From: Nitrospira lenta | Lineage (GTDB): Bacteria > Nitrospirota > Nitrospiria > Nitrospirales > Nitrospiraceae | Reading direction: 5' to 3' | DNA length: 64,000 bases | NCBI GenBank assembly: GCA_945865525.1 | Contig: CAMBDY010000008.1 | Coordinates: forward strand, 1 to 64,000 | Part shown: piece after piece, positions 25,463-35,325 of the stretch | How positions within the stretch are numbered: position 1 is the first letter of the stretch | Layout: each line of letters opens with the position of its first letter | Position numbers and translations under genes: made by a program | The notes under the pieces: model-generated | Databases searched by the model: none | What the model was told of the DNA's origin: nothing | What the model saw: the letters and a program-made list of their open reading frames with translations, nothing else

Positions 25463-26982
25463 ACATGAAGCCGATCCCACTGGGCGTAGTCAGCATGGCC
25501 CTAGCCTTAGCAGGCGCGATCGGCTACAGCCTCGTCCCAGAAAAACTCTGGCTGATGATCCTCACGGAAGGGGCCGCCCTCCTCTGCCTCCTCCTCTTTG
25601 CGGTCGTCCATTTCAGCCGGCTGAAAGCTTTCTCCTCTCGCCGCTCCACGCGCATGGGGGCCAACAGCCTAGCGATGATCCTCCTCTTCGTCAGCATTCT
25701 CGCGATCCTCAATTTCCTCGTGGCCCGCCACTCCATCCGGTGGGACCTGTCGGAGAACCAGAACTTCTCCCTCTCTCCGCAAACCTATCGTGTGCTACGA
25801 AATCTTCCACACGAAGTGCGCGTCACCGTCTTCACTAGAGAAAAAGACCCTGGCTACCAGTCTTACAAAGAACGACTCGATAGCTATCGGCAAGCCAGCC
25901 CAAAGATGACCGTAGAATTTGTCGATCCAGAACGGCAGCCAAAAATCGCCCAGAACTACGGTGTCAACAGAACCGATACGGCTGTATTTGAAAGCGCAAG
26001 CCACACAATCCGCGTCACCTCCCCCTCAGAAGTGGAACTAACCGGGGCCCTAATCCGCGTCACCCAGGACAGACAGAAACAGGTGCTCTTTCTCGAAGGA
26101 CACGGAGAACCGAGCCTCAACGACCAAGAGCGAACCGGCCTCTCTGCAGCCAAAGATGTCTTGCTCAAACAAGGCTATGGGGTCGGCACCCTCAGCCTGC
26201 TTAAAGAGGCGGCTGTGCCAAACCAGACAGCCATCCTAGTTGTGGCAGGCCCCCGCCGCCCCGTGACGACTGCAGAACAGGAACGGATTCATACCTACGT
26301 GGAGAAGGGCGGCCATCTCTTATTGCTGATCGATCCGGATACGCAAGCGGATCTTAATCCCCTGCTTGCGCAATGGGGCCTGGGAGTCGGCCCGGGAGTC
26401 CTAGTCGATCTCCAGGATCGATTGGCCCAAGGCGACCTGACCTCCCTCTTGATCCGTACCTTCACCGAACATGAAATTACGCAGGACCTCTCTGCCGCCG
26501 TGCTCTTTCCCCTCGCGCGCCACATCACCTTCGACGAACAAGCCGGCAAAGCCTGGGACTATGTACCCCTCGCCAGAACCTCACCGAATAGCTGGGCAGA
26601 AACAGACATCAAAAACCGCGTCGTCAAACTCGATGAGAGCAAAGACATCAAGGGCCCCCTGCCAATGGCGGCGGCTCTTGCCTTCAAAGTGGCGCCAGAA
26701 GAAGGCACGCCCCGGCCAGCCGTCGTGGTCATCGGCAACTCCACCTTTGCCACCAATGCCTTCGTAAACTTTCCCGGCAACAGTGACTTTTTCCTCCACA
26801 CGGCCGCTTGGCTAGCAGAAGAGCGAAATATGATGGCGCTCGTCCCGAAAGATTCTGCACTCCGACCCTTTACCCCAAATCCCTTACAAGAACGGACGTT
26901 ACTCTATCTCCAAGTCATCCTCCTGCCAGCCGCCATGTTTATCGCCGGCATCCTAGTCTGGCGCACGCGCCGACGCCTCTAG
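25453..26982 (+). CDS. GldG-like ABC auxiliary protein
   Basis: 509 residues. It has two N-terminal membrane spans plus a third (LAMILLFVSILAILNFLVARHSIRWDLSENQNF) leading into a large periplasmic region. FSLSPQTYRVLRNLPHEVRVTVFTREKDPGYQ is the typical DUF4350/ABC-type_uncharacterised opening. GPRRPVTTAEQERIHTYVEKGGHLLLLIDPD in the centre is a strongly conserved GldG segment, and a C-terminal span (VILLPAAMFIAGILVWRTRR) re-anchors it. It may deliver substrate to the GldF-like permease. Confidence 0.88.
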   Translation: MEMNMKPIPLGVVSMALALAGAIGYSLVPEKLWLMILTEGAALLCLLLFAVVHFSRLKAFSSRRSTRMGANSLAMILLFVSILAILNFLVARHSIRWDLSENQNFSLSPQTYRVLRNLPHEVRVTVFTREKDPGYQSYKERLDSYRQASPKMTVEFVDPERQPKIAQNYGVNRTDTAVFESASHTIRVTSPSEVELTGALIRVTQDRQKQVLFLEGHGEPSLNDQERTGLSAAKDVLLKQGYGVGTLSLLKEAAVPNQTAILVVAGPRRPVTTAEQERIHTYVEKGGHLLLLIDPDTQADLNPLLAQWGLGVGPGVLVDLQDRLAQGDLTSLLIRTFTEHEITQDLSAAVLFPLARHITFDEQAGKAWDYVPLARTSPNSWAETDIKNRVVKLDESKDIKGPLPMAAALAFKVAPEEGTPRPAVVVIGNSTFATNAFVNFPGNSDFFLHTAAWLAEERNMMALVPKDSALRPFTPNPLQERTLLYLQVILLPAAMFIAGILVWRTRRRL

Positions 26983-26986
26983 ATGC

Positions 26987-28387
26987 ATGCGTTATTGGCC
27001 TACCATCCTCATGGCACTCGTTCTGGCTGGACTTAGCCTGTACCTGTTCGCCATCGAGCTGCCCCAGCACGACTTACAAGAACGGCAAAACCGCACCGAA
27101 AAGAAAATCCTGCTCTTCGACCAGCAAGCCCTCACAGAGCTCATCGTCAAAGCCGACCAGCAGAAGCTTGTCTTCGCGCGAATTCCTGAGAAGGGATGGA
27201 TGCTTACCGCACCGCTCCATACAGACGCCGACCAGCGGGAGGTCCAGAATCTGATCCGGGCTCTAGTCACAGGCACCGTCACCCGCGTCATCGAAAATCA
27301 GCAAGCCAATCTCACGCCTTTTGGACTCGACAACCCAATGACCACTGTCACCGTCGTAGCCGGCACAGCCCGAGAGACCTTTTCCATCGGAGATAGCGGC
27401 CCCCTTTCCTCTACCCTCTATGTCCTCCGTGAATCAGACCACCAAGTCCTGCTGACGAACCTAGCCCCCAAAGATTTCCTGAACAAAACCTTAATAACCT
27501 TTCGCCGCAAAGACCTCCTGCACGTAATGCAAGGCGAAGTCGAACGGATCCGCCTCACCTACCCAACGACCGAAATCGTACTTTATCAAGGAGCGGAGAA
27601 GCCCAAGAACAAATGGAGACTTCGCTACCCGATCGAAGGGGAGGCCGATCAAACGGAAGTGCGGACCCTGCTGCTCCGACTCGAAGAGTTGAAAGCACTC
27701 GGTATCATCGATCCGGGTCACGAGCGAGACGCCTTAGCCCACACACTCACTACGCCGAAAGTCAAAGTCACCATCCATACGACCAATGGCGACCAGACGA
27801 TCAAGCTCTATCAACCAAGCCAGGTAAGCGGTGAAGCCTTTGCGGAAACGAGTCCCACCGGCCCGCTCTATCGTATCAATCCCGCCGCAATCAGAGATCT
27901 GACCAAGGAGCTCTTTGTATTCCAGGACAAGCGGCTGCTTGGCATTGATTACACCGATATCGCCATGCTCTCCGTGACCACGTCGACCGAACACTATGTA
28001 TTGATCCATCAACAAAACGAATGGGTGCTGGACGATCAGCCGGCTAAAACATTGGACCAGCAGGCCGTTGACCTTTTTCTGAGCCGTGTCGCCAATGTTC
28101 CAGCTGAAGAAGGAGCAATCAAACAGGGAGGGTCCTTGGTGCCATACGGACTCGTGGTCCCGGCTGCAGAATTTATCGCCACAGGAAAAGACGGAAAGAT
28201 CGCGGGGAAGCTTTCCATTGGTAGTCATGCCAACGGACTGGCCTATGCGACAGGGCAACGGAGCCCTGGTATCTTTCAGATTCGTGCCGACCTGCTCACA
28301 CAGATCCCTACAAGAAAAGACCTACTGACTACCTCAACAGAAAAGACCTACCCTTCGAAATCACCGCGGCACAAGAACGTGCCCTAA
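26987..28387 (+). CDS. DUF4340 membrane-anchored protein
   Basis: 466 residues with one N-terminal membrane span (WPTILMALVLAGLSLYLFAIELP) and a large exported part made of repeated beta-alpha units (LTPFGLDNPMTTVTV..., YPIEGEADQTEVRTLLLRLEELKAL..., LVPYGLVVPAAEFIATG). This is the DUF4340 pattern, and such genes regularly follow gldG-like genes. It starts 4 nt after the GldG gene and closes the operon. Function unknown; it probably works outside the membrane with the ABC system. Confidence 0.88.
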   Translation: MRYWPTILMALVLAGLSLYLFAIELPQHDLQERQNRTEKKILLFDQQALTELIVKADQQKLVFARIPEKGWMLTAPLHTDADQREVQNLIRALVTGTVTRVIENQQANLTPFGLDNPMTTVTVVAGTARETFSIGDSGPLSSTLYVLRESDHQVLLTNLAPKDFLNKTLITFRRKDLLHVMQGEVERIRLTYPTTEIVLYQGAEKPKNKWRLRYPIEGEADQTEVRTLLLRLEELKALGIIDPGHERDALAHTLTTPKVKVTIHTTNGDQTIKLYQPSQVSGEAFAETSPTGPLYRINPAAIRDLTKELFVFQDKRLLGIDYTDIAMLSVTTSTEHYVLIHQQNEWVLDDQPAKTLDQQAVDLFLSRVANVPAEEGAIKQGGSLVPYGLVVPAAEFIATGKDGKIAGKLSIGSHANGLAYATGQRSPGIFQIRADLLTQIPTRKDLLTTSTEKTYPSKSPRHKNVP

Positions 28388-28574
28388 TATGAATAGCCCC
28401 CAAGCAGCTCCTCCTTCCGCTTCAATGCACAGCGGTCATCTCGATTAGGCCAAGTGAGATGGAACTATTATCGGCCCCGCTGTCTTTCACCACCAAACAG
28501 CCACGTGCCTCTTGGCATTCATCAACAATGGACGCAACAAGTTCCACTCCGGTCACGCCTTACCAGAATGGCGC

Positions 28575-28603
28575 TTGAGGCCATCGATTCAGTGGTGTAT
28601 GGT
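28575..28603 (+). promoter_or_regulatory. promoter of tRNA-Arg
   Basis: TTGAGG (28575-28580) and TATGGT (28598-28603) are 17 bp apart, about 16 nt upstream of the tRNA 5' end. The boxes are moderately good. Confidence 0.5.
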
Positions 28604-28619
28604 ATCGGAAGACTGAGAC

Positions 28620-28696
28620 GCCCCCGTAGCTCAGTTGGATAGAGCGCCGGTTTCCTAAACCGTAGGTCACCCGTTCAATTCGGGTCGGGGGCACCA
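28620..28696 (+). tRNA. tRNA-Arg (anticodon CCT)
   Basis: Acceptor GCCCCCG pairs with CGGGGGC, the loop TTCCTAA gives anticodon CCT, the T-loop is TTCAATT, and CCA is encoded at 28694-28696. The outermost anticodon-stem pair looks like a C-T mismatch; otherwise the fold is regular. Confidence 0.92.
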
Positions 28697-28697
28697 A

Positions 28698-28916
28698 CCG
28701 GCACGGACGAGTGATGTAGTCAAGGCCCTCGCCGGTATCCCGCAGATCAGGACTATCGACCTCTGTTGGAGCAAATCTGATACTATTATGGTGATGGAAG
28801 TCCAAACCCAAGATGCGAGGGCCCGGTTGAGGCTGAGCAAGATGTACGAAATCGATGGTGTCCCGAAAACCGACACCCATCTCATCTATCGTTTGCAGGA
28901 GAATACGGCTGCATGA
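28698..28916 (+). pseudogene. 5'-truncated Lrp/AsnC ligand-binding domain relic
   Basis: The open frame directly after tRNA-Arg reads SDVVKALAGIPQIRTIDLCW...YEIDGVPKTDTHLIY. This matches the stand-alone Lrp/AsnC ligand-binding (RAM) proteins but lacks the first strand and has no start codon before an internal ATG at 28788. It ends in an ATGA overlap with the lipoprotein gene. The loss of the 5' end exactly at a tRNA suggests truncation by a past tRNA-directed integration or deletion. A 42-residue remnant from 28788 could still be translated. Confidence 0.6.
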
Positions 28917-29359
28917 TCCGCAAGCTTCAACTCCTCAGCTTCGCCCTCCTGATCATCTGGATCTCCGCCTGCGCCGGTACTCCCATCCCCCATGCGCCCG
29001 ACCTAGTAGATATTACGCTCCCAGCTTCAGCCAACCGAGTAACTACTGCCGTCATACAGATCCTGACCGAGGGAGGTTACCGCGTCGAATCGACGGATGG
29101 CCAGAACCTGACGACCGGCTACCGCGAAGAAATCAGCGGCCCCTGGAATTGGCTACTCCAGTGGCGTTTTGGTACAGGCCGAAGTCGCGTAGAGGCCATG
29201 GTGACGCCAACCTCAGAGTCCAGCAGTAGACTGCATTTAAATGTCTTGTATGAAGGCAAGGACGGGCTATTCACCCAGTGGGAAGATTCACCAACCGCAC
29301 TACCACAGAGCGCGCAGAACCAATTGCGATTGATCAAGAACGCGCTCCAAATCCTCTGA
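28913..29359 (+). CDS. outer-membrane lipoprotein, unknown function
   Basis: 148 residues with a signal peptide ending in a lipobox (WISAC, Cys at about residue 20), so it is lipid-anchored. The mature part is a compact alpha/beta domain (VTTAVIQILTEGGYRVESTDGQNLTTGYREE...). I do not recognise the family with certainty. Its ATG overlaps the stop of the Lrp/AsnC relic, so it may once have been co-translated with that gene. Confidence 0.75.
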   Translation: MIRKLQLLSFALLIIWISACAGTPIPHAPDLVDITLPASANRVTTAVIQILTEGGYRVESTDGQNLTTGYREEISGPWNWLLQWRFGTGRSRVEAMVTPTSESSSRLHLNVLYEGKDGLFTQWEDSPTALPQSAQNQLRLIKNALQIL

Positions 29360-29408
29360 CAAAACACTGAATATGCTCGCCCGCGCAAAGACCGTCTCAC
29401 CCTGACCG

Positions 29409-30812
29409 CTACTCTTTCTCTCCGCTCTCGGCATCCTCACCGAAATCCAATTTAAATCGTTCGGCCATCCGGTACAGAGTCCGACGATCGATACCGAGCA
29501 CCTTGGCAGCTTTGACTTTATTCCCTTTGGTTTCCTTGAGGATGCGGACGAGATGGCGTTTCTCGACCTCTTCCAATGTCAGCCCCCCCTCATCGCTCTG
29601 ACCGATCGCCCCGGCTATCTCATAAGATGGTGGGAGGGTCTGACGCAACGTAGCAGGCAAATCGTCCGGCGTCAGCAGCGGGCCTTGACTGAGCGACACG
29701 GCCCGCTCAATAGCATTTTCTAGCTCGCGCACATTGCCGGGCCACCGATATTGCGTCAACAGGGACATCGTCTCAGGCAGCACCCCACGGACCACATGCG
29801 CCGCCCCCGTCGCGCATTTCTGCAAGAAGTGATGCACCAGCATCGGAATATCCTCCCGCCGTTCCATCAACGGCGGCAGGGTAATCCTCACAACATTGAG
29901 CCGGTAAAACAAGTCGTCTCGGAACTTTCCTTCCTTGGCCAACTGCTCAAGGTCCCGATTCGTCGCGGCGATAATCCTGACATCAACTTTTGTCGAGGTC
30001 GTGCTACCGACACGGCGGATTTCGTGATCCTGCATCACCCGCAACAACTTCACTTGCAAGGCCTGTCCCATCTCGCCGATTTCGTCGAGGAACAGGGTGC
30101 CCCCGTTCGCCGCTTCAAACAGGCCGACTTTGCTCCCCACCGCGCCGGTAAAGGCCCCCTTCTCATAGCCGAACATTTCCGACTCCAACAGTGTGTCCGG
30201 CAAGGCCCCGCAATTCACTGGGATGAACGGCTTGTCTCGGCGAGGCCCGTTCGCATGGATCGCCCGCGCGATCAATTCCTTACCGGTCCCGCTTTGGCCC
30301 TGCAACAATACCGTGCTCTTACTCTCGGTTACCCGAGCCACCAACTTATAGACCTCCAACATAGCGGGGCTGCTCCCCACCAGCGGAGACCATTCGTCCT
30401 TGCTCTTCAACTCTTCGTGGAACCGCGCATTTTCCCGGACGAGCCAGCAGTGGTCGAGGCTCCGCTTGACCACCAGCTTGATATCTTCTTTTTTGAAGGG
30501 CTTGGCGAGATAGTCGTAAGCCCCTTGCTTGATCGCTTCAATCGCTCCCTCAAGAGAGCCGAAGGAGGTTAGCACCACGACCGCCGTATCGGGGCTCATT
30601 CGTTTGAACTCACGCAACACGGTCAGACCATCAACTGCACCCATACGAATATCCGTCAGCACGAGATCAACGCCCCCCTGGCGTCCACGCGCAATAATCT
30701 CTTCTCCGCTGGCGAAGGCTTCCACGGAATAGTTTTCCTTCTTCAAGGCCTCCGCTAGCAGTTCGCGCGCCACCGCATCGTCATCGGCTACCAAAATATT
30801 CGCTGGCGGCAT
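29409..30812 (-). CDS. sigma-54-dependent response regulator (NtrC family)
   Basis: 467 residues. The receiver domain (1-120) has the phospho-acceptor in LVLTDIRM. The AAA+ domain carries Walker A GQSGTGKE, the sigma-54-contact loop GAFTGAV and Walker [11 protein letters not shown] Fis-type HTH near the C-terminus ([19 protein letters not shown]) binds DNA. It activates RNA polymerase-sigma54 at enhancer-dependent promoters. It overlaps the histidine kinase gene by 1 nt, so they form a two-component pair. The signal is unknown. Confidence 0.93.
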   Translation of the reverse strand: MPPANILVADDDAVARELLAEALKKENYSVEAFASGEEIIARGRQGGVDLVLTDIRMGAVDGLTVLREFKRMSPDTAVVVLTSFGSLEGAIEAIKQGAYDYLAKPFKKEDIKLVVKRSLDHCWLVRENARFHEELKSKDEWSPLVGSSPAMLEVYKLVARVTESKSTVLLQGQSGTGKELIARAIHANGPRRDKPFIPVNCGALPDTLLESEMFGYEKGAFTGAVGSKVGLFEAANGGTLFLDEIGEMGQALQVKLLRVMQDHEIRRVGSTTSTKVDVRIIAATNRDLEQLAKEGKFRDDLFYRLNVVRITLPPLMERREDIPMLVHHFLQKCATGAAHVVRGVLPETMSLLTQYRWPGNVRELENAIERAVSLSQGPLLTPDDLPATLRQTLPPSYEIAGAIGQSDEGGLTLEEVEKRHLVRILKETKGNKVKAAKVLGIDRRTLYRMAERFKLDFGEDAESGEKE

Positions 30813-32041
30813 CAGTCCCTCTCTGTCGCGTGACGCGGCTCAGTTTTCAATCCAGGCAAGGTGATAGTAACGGTGGTACCGTGGCCCATCTCGCTCTCGA
30901 GCACGAGGCTGCCTCCATGGGCTAGTACCGTTTGGCGACTCAAGAATAGACCTAAACCTGTGCCCTTGCCAACCGCCTTAGTCGTAAAAAATGGCTCAAA
31001 TGCTTTCTGCATATCGGCCTCTGGCATACCGCAGCCCGTGTCCCGCACCACGATGGTCACCACTAGGGGCGCCATCGACTGGGCCACTCGCCGACCCCGG
31101 TCAAGCTCCTCTGGCGAAGCAGCACGGACGCCGACCACCACGCTCACCGCACCCTGCGGGGGAGTGGCTGCTAAGGCGTTGGCCAGCAGATTGATGAGCA
31201 CCTGGTGCATCTTTTCCGCATCGGTCCATACGAGCGGAAGGTCTCCGGGGATTTCAACTGTCAGCGCAATCTCTTTCGCATGAAAAACCGGCTCCATGAG
31301 CACGGCGATAGGACTCATCACCTTCTCTACCGGCAACCAGCTCGGATCTGGCTCACGCTGCCTGGTGGAGGACAACAAGTCCTGAATAATCCGAACAACA
31401 CGGGTGAGCTGTTCATCGATGACCGTCACCCGCTTCCGCATCTCAGGGGTCACACCAGGCTCTTCAGCTAGCGCTTGCACATGCCAAGCGATCGAGTGCA
31501 GCGGCGTGCCAACCTCATGCGCGACGGAGGCCACTAACTGCCCTACTGCGGCCAGCCGTTCCGAACGATTCAGCTGGTCTTTCGCATCGACCAATTGCGT
31601 ATTGACCCTCAAAAGATTTTCCGTTTCTTGGGCGAGTGCTGCACGCGCCGCCTCCTCTCGCGCCTTGCGCTCCTCCCAAGTCGTGCCGATATAGGCCACA
31701 GCCAAGAGCACGCCTGCGACCACACTGCGATTGATCACCGCCGCCTGAAACCGCCCCGGCTTGGTAGGTTGCAACAAGCCCATATACGTCGCCACGACAC
31801 AGGCCAGTACCGTAACCAGCATCAGTCCGCGATGGCGCACCGTCGCAATCAATAAAATTGGGAGTACAAAACCATAGGCCCCAACGATATTCGCCGGAGC
31901 GGCCATTTCAAGAATCACAATCACCGCGAACACCGCCGCCGCTGTTGCCAGCACAATGCGATTTTGCTTTAACATGAGAGTGAAAATCACCTGTGGTGCT
32001 CCATCTTTGAGATTCACCAGCACGTGCAGCGAGGGTCGCAA
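30812..32041 (-). CDS. membrane sensor histidine kinase
   Basis: 409 residues from a TTG at 32041 with GAGG seven bases upstream; a later ATG at 31975 is an alternative. Three or four N-terminal membrane spans (about residues 25-120) are followed by a coiled linker, the H-box VASVAHEVGTPLHS, N-box QVLINLLANAL, and the ATP-lid boxes DTGCGMP, FEPFFTTK and GKGTGLGL. No PAS or HAMP domain is apparent. Partner of the downstream sigma-54 regulator. Confidence 0.9.
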   Translation of the reverse strand: MRPSLHVLVNLKDGAPQVIFTLMLKQNRIVLATAAAVFAVIVILEMAAPANIVGAYGFVLPILLIATVRHRGLMLVTVLACVVATYMGLLQPTKPGRFQAAVINRSVVAGVLLAVAYIGTTWEERKAREEAARAALAQETENLLRVNTQLVDAKDQLNRSERLAAVGQLVASVAHEVGTPLHSIAWHVQALAEEPGVTPEMRKRVTVIDEQLTRVVRIIQDLLSSTRQREPDPSWLPVEKVMSPIAVLMEPVFHAKEIALTVEIPGDLPLVWTDAEKMHQVLINLLANALAATPPQGAVSVVVGVRAASPEELDRGRRVAQSMAPLVVTIVVRDTGCGMPEADMQKAFEPFFTTKAVGKGTGLGLFLSRQTVLAHGGSLVLESEMGHGTTVTITLPGLKTEPRHATERD

Positions 32042-32226
32042 GAAGCCTCTGCTTAGTCTGATCCTGTATGGAAGGGAGTCTGAGTGAAGGACCCCACCAT
32101 GTCAAGCTATCCCATTGTTCTTACAGCTAAATTCTCGACGGACTCCCCTTGGAGCCAGCAGCATGGCACCTGCGCCGACAAGCTAAAAACCTTGAATCTG
32201 AAACGAGGGGGAAGAGGATGGAAGGG

Positions 32227-32622
32227 CTAGTAAATGCCAGCCTGGCGTTGGAGCCACCTGATATATCTGACGATCTGATCGACTTCGTCAGGAGTGACGC
32301 CATTGATCTTGGGCATGTTGCCAAAATCCCAATGGTGCGCCTTCACTCCATTCGCCACAGCCCGCTGGAACGCGGCATCGCCATGATGGTTCGGCTCGTA
32401 AATCTTATGCACCAGCGGAGGTCCATGGTTGGTTCCTGCCGCTTGGCTTCCGTGGCAGGACACGCAGTTGGCATTAAATTTCCTTTCGCCAGCTTGAAGC
32501 TCGGCCGGAACAGGACCGCCCCCAACCGCTGGCTTGGGCTGCGAAGAATCGCATGCCACGAAGAGGCCTAACACCAACAGCCATAGGCCCATCTGAGATC
32601 GTGAGGTCATGACGGTTACCAT
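32227..32622 (-). CDS. class I c-type cytochrome, lipoprotein-type
   Basis: I start it at the ATG ending at 32622; the frame is open further upstream. A hydrophobic segment ends in LGLFVACDSS, a lipobox-like Cys. The heme site is CVSCH near residue 55, and NMPKI supplies the axial Met. The pattern fits small mono-heme cytochromes of the electron-transport chain on the periplasmic face. It lies 5 nt downstream of a tiny membrane gene on the same strand. Confidence 0.85.
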   Translation of the reverse strand: MVTVMTSRSQMGLWLLVLGLFVACDSSQPKPAVGGGPVPAELQAGERKFNANCVSCHGSQAAGTNHGPPLVHKIYEPNHHGDAAFQRAVANGVKAHHWDFGNMPKINGVTPDEVDQIVRYIRWLQRQAGIY

Positions 32623-32626
32623 GAAA

Positions 32627-32782
32627 TTACGGCCGCTGGTCCGGCCCCCTCTGTTGTCCAAACTGGTCACGTAACATCTCTTGCGTACGTCGGAGTGTGG
32701 TCCAGCGATAGAGGCGAGCGCCAATCGGGACCAACACGATCAGCCCGATCGTGAGATACATGAAAAATTCTTCCGGCGACAT
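32627..32782 (-). CDS. tiny single-span membrane protein
   Basis: 51 residues, MSPEEFFMYLTIGLIVLVPIG..., with one membrane span and an Arg-rich tail. It sits directly upstream of the cytochrome c gene and resembles the small CcoQ-like or accessory peptides found near cytochromes. This is only a context guess. Confidence 0.6.
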   Translation of the reverse strand: MSPEEFFMYLTIGLIVLVPIGARLYRWTTLRRTQEMLRDQFGQQRGPDQRP

Positions 32783-32833
32783 AGGCCTATCCCCTGGCTG
32801 ACAGTGAACCTATTACGTCTTACCCATCACAGG

Positions 32834-33526
32834 TTATAGCGCATATGAGACAGGATCTACAACCCCGACCGTGGCAAACCCCTCCCGCCGGATCATGCAA
32901 CTGTCACAGCGCCCGCACGCCTTCTCCCCTACAGGATCGTAACAGCTATGAGTGAGATGCAGCGGAGCCTGGAGCTCGATCCCGCGCCGGATGATGTCGG
33001 CTTTCGTCAACATCAATAAAGGAGCTTTGACGTGCAGCGGAGTTTCTTCTACTCCGACTTTTGTGCCCTCTTTCACGACTACCTCAAAGGCGCGAATGAA
33101 TTCAGGCCGGCAGTCTGGGTAGCCGGAATAGTCGAGCACATTCGCACCAAAGTAGATGAGCGACGCTCCCACCACCTCCGCATGAGCCGCAGCAATCGCA
33201 AGGAATATCAGATTCCGTCCCGGAACATAGGTGACCGGAATGCCCTGGCTCCGCTCATGGCCCGCTCGATCTTTCGGTACGGCTGTTGGCCCAGTCAGTG
33301 CAGACCCACCCATGGCACGAAGGTCCAACTCCATCACCAAATGGTTCACAACGCCGAAAGCCGCTGCAACCTGCCTGGCTCGCTCCACCTCCACGGCATG
33401 GCGCTGCCCATAGGCCATTGTGAGAAAAAAGAGCTCACAGCCCTCTGCCTTGGCAATCGCCGCCGTAACAGTGGAGTCAAGTCCCCCACTAGCCAAGATG
33501 ACGGCTCGATTGTTGGCTGGCTTCAT
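32834..33526 (-). CDS. queC: 7-cyano-7-deazaguanine synthase
   Basis: Converts 7-carboxy-7-deazaguanine to preQ0 with ATP and ammonia, a step to queuosine in tRNA. The PP-loop is ILASGGLDSTV right after the start chosen at 33526. The C-terminal zinc site is visible as CYDPVGEKACGRCDSC (four cysteines). GRNLIFLAIAAAHAE is also typical. Length is normal. No other queuosine gene is adjacent. Confidence 0.95.
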   Translation of the reverse strand: MKPANNRAVILASGGLDSTVTAAIAKAEGCELFFLTMAYGQRHAVEVERARQVAAAFGVVNHLVMELDLRAMGGSALTGPTAVPKDRAGHERSQGIPVTYVPGRNLIFLAIAAAHAEVVGASLIYFGANVLDYSGYPDCRPEFIRAFEVVVKEGTKVGVEETPLHVKAPLLMLTKADIIRRGIELQAPLHLTHSCYDPVGEKACGRCDSCMIRREGFATVGVVDPVSYAL

Positions 33527-33667
33527 TTGACTTATTCCTACAGACCGTGCAAGATCGCCAGCGAGGCTGCAACACGCGAGCTTCATCTCACACGGGACGA
33601 TCCTAGGATAGAATTAGCGAATGCGGACTACGGAAGGCGGGAGATTCCCGATCGCACAAGGGATAAA

Positions 33668-34243
33668 CTAATCGCGATCTTCTTCTCGCTCGATTTTTTG
33701 TAACAACTCTTCTTTCGACTGACATTCAACGCAGAGCTTGGCAAAAGGCACCGCTTCCAGCCTCCGCTCGCTGATCTCGACTCCACATTCCGCGCAAATA
33801 CCATAGGTGCCCTCGGTGACTCTCGCCAAAGACTCATCAATGGCCTGCCGACGGCGATCGCGCATTTCCATCAAGGAAATACCTAACTGGCGATCGAGGT
33901 CCATGAGAGCCTGGTCGCCGACATCGCGCGCGGATTCAAGACGGCGCTGTTGATCCTCGATGACAGATTGGCCCAGGCTTCCTTCAATCCCTTTGAGAAT
34001 TTCCTGACGCTTGCGCATGAGCATTTGCTGCAGAACTTCGCGCCGGTGCTCCCGGTCCTTACGCGCCTTCGTGGATTCTTTAGGCCTGGCGGCCAAAGGC
34101 GACACAGCTATGCTAATCGGATTTTCAACCACTGCGATTGTGGCAGGCTTCGGCTTGTTCACGGGCTTGACTGCCTTTACCGCTTTTACCGGCACCTTGA
34201 CCTTCACCATTGGCTTCTTCTTAGCGGCTTTTTTTACTGCCAT
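33668..34243 (-). CDS. DksA/TraR-family protein with basic N-terminal tail
   Basis: Start set at the ATG ending at 34243 with GGAG upstream. Residues 1-60 are Lys/Pro/Val-rich (MAVKKAAKKKPMVKVKVPVKAVKAV), then a coiled-coil (about 75-135), then the zinc finger CAECGVEI...LCVECQ. It should bind RNA polymerase or DNA. The long basic tail is unlike E. coli DksA. It ends upstream of queC on the same strand. Confidence 0.85.
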   Translation of the reverse strand: MAVKKAAKKKPMVKVKVPVKAVKAVKPVNKPKPATIAVVENPISIAVSPLAARPKESTKARKDREHRREVLQQMLMRKRQEILKGIEGSLGQSVIEDQQRRLESARDVGDQALMDLDRQLGISLMEMRDRRRQAIDESLARVTEGTYGICAECGVEISERRLEAVPFAKLCVECQSKEELLQKIEREEDRD

Positions 34244-34349
34244 GGCAAATTTTACTCCTACAATCCGCGTCACATCGACAAAAAATTTGCGCATCCATAG
34301 CACGGCACATGGTTTTTGGCAAGCGCTGGAGTGGAGAGGCGCGAAGGCC

Positions 34350-34874
34350 CTAAGGATAGAGGATCGTCGAGTGAATAGGGTAACCCACCAGTTTGTCACG
34401 ACCCTTCAGGGCCTGAAGCTCTACCAGGAAATCGAGTCCGATGATCGTACCCCCTGCCTGACGAACGAGGGACACCGTCGCAGCTGCTGTGCCCCCTGTC
34501 GCCAGCAAATCATCCACGATCAAGACCCGTTCTCCCTCAGCAATCGCATCACGGTGGATGGCTAGAGAGTTCGATCCGTACTCAAGGCTATATTTGACTT
34601 CGAAGCAGTCGGCGGGCAACTTGCCTGGCTTCCGGACCGGCACAAACCCGGCGTTCAGCCGGTTTGCCAACATTCCCCCAAAGATAAACCCGCGGGACTC
34701 GATGCCAATGACTTTGGCGATCTGCTGCCCCTGATAATAGGCGGTCAGCTCATCGGCAATCGATGACAGGGCACAGGCGTCCTTGAGCAACGTCGTGATG
34801 TCGTAAAACAGAATGCCCGGCTTGGGAAAATCGGGCACTTCGCGGATAAGAGCATGATAATTCACGGTGGTCAC
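34350..34874 (-). CDS. apt: adenine phosphoribosyltransferase
   Basis: Salvages adenine to AMP with PRPP. The 174-residue protein has the PRPP-binding motif [16 protein letters not shown] near residue 115 and the family segments [18 protein letters not shown] and [14 protein letters not shown]. All expected parts are present. It precedes the DksA-like gene on the same strand. Confidence 0.95.
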   Translation of the reverse strand: MTTVNYHALIREVPDFPKPGILFYDITTLLKDACALSSIADELTAYYQGQQIAKVIGIESRGFIFGGMLANRLNAGFVPVRKPGKLPADCFEVKYSLEYGSNSLAIHRDAIAEGERVLIVDDLLATGGTAAATVSLVRQAGGTIIGLDFLVELQALKGRDKLVGYPIHSTILYP

Positions 34875-35210
34875 TAATCGAGCAAATCGGACTATGCCAT
34901 GGCGCTACGTTCAATCGTATAACGCAAGCAAACCAGGCGGCTACTTCAATTTACCGAACCCACTCACAGGTTAGCCCCATCGCCCAGCTAATCTCTTCCA
35001 GTGCCTGAGACTCACTTCCATCGAGCCTAACCTGCGGGACACTAACAGCTTGCTCTTTCTCCTGCAACTCCGAGACTTGTCTAACGAGGTATGAGCCTGA
35101 GTACGGCGTGTATTTACAATGAACCGTGGGTGGAAGAACTGAAATGGAAGCGCTGGAGGAACTCTCCGCCAGCCTCAGGGATTCGGCTGGCGGCGGGAAG
35201 AAGCTCTGTT
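34875..35210. other. 336-nt gap with a perfect hairpin, no supported gene
   Basis: A perfect 9-bp inverted repeat (CCGCCAGCC at 35166-35174 and GGCTGGCGG at 35185-35193, 10-nt loop) lies just beyond the 3' end of tRNA-Pro and may end or process that transcript, although no U-run follows. A minus-strand open frame ending at 34951 reads ALEEISWAMGLTCEWVR but has no start codon, so I do not call it a gene. Confidence 0.5.
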
Positions 35211-35287
35211 TGGTCGGGGCGACAGGATTCGAACCTGCGACCCCTGCGTCCCGAACGCAGTGCGCTACCGGGCTGCGCTACGCCCCG
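35211..35287 (-). tRNA. tRNA-Pro (anticodon CGG)
   Basis: Acceptor CGGGGCG pairs with CGCCCCG, anticodon stem CTGCG/CGCAG encloses TTCGGGA, the T-loop is TTCGAAT, and CCA is encoded at 35211-35213. Confidence 0.95.
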
Positions 35288-35325
35288 ACAAAATCAACAG
35301 AACTGCAGAGTGAGATTGAATTGTC

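Noticed and set aside
32098-32226. 41-codon plus-strand frame between cytochrome and kinase genes
   Set aside because: Poor ribosome binding site, atypical composition and no neighbour logic.
34951-35120. Minus-strand frame ending in EISWAMGLTCEWVR
   Set aside because: No start codon or ribosome binding site, and no family match; kept only as a note in the gap entry.
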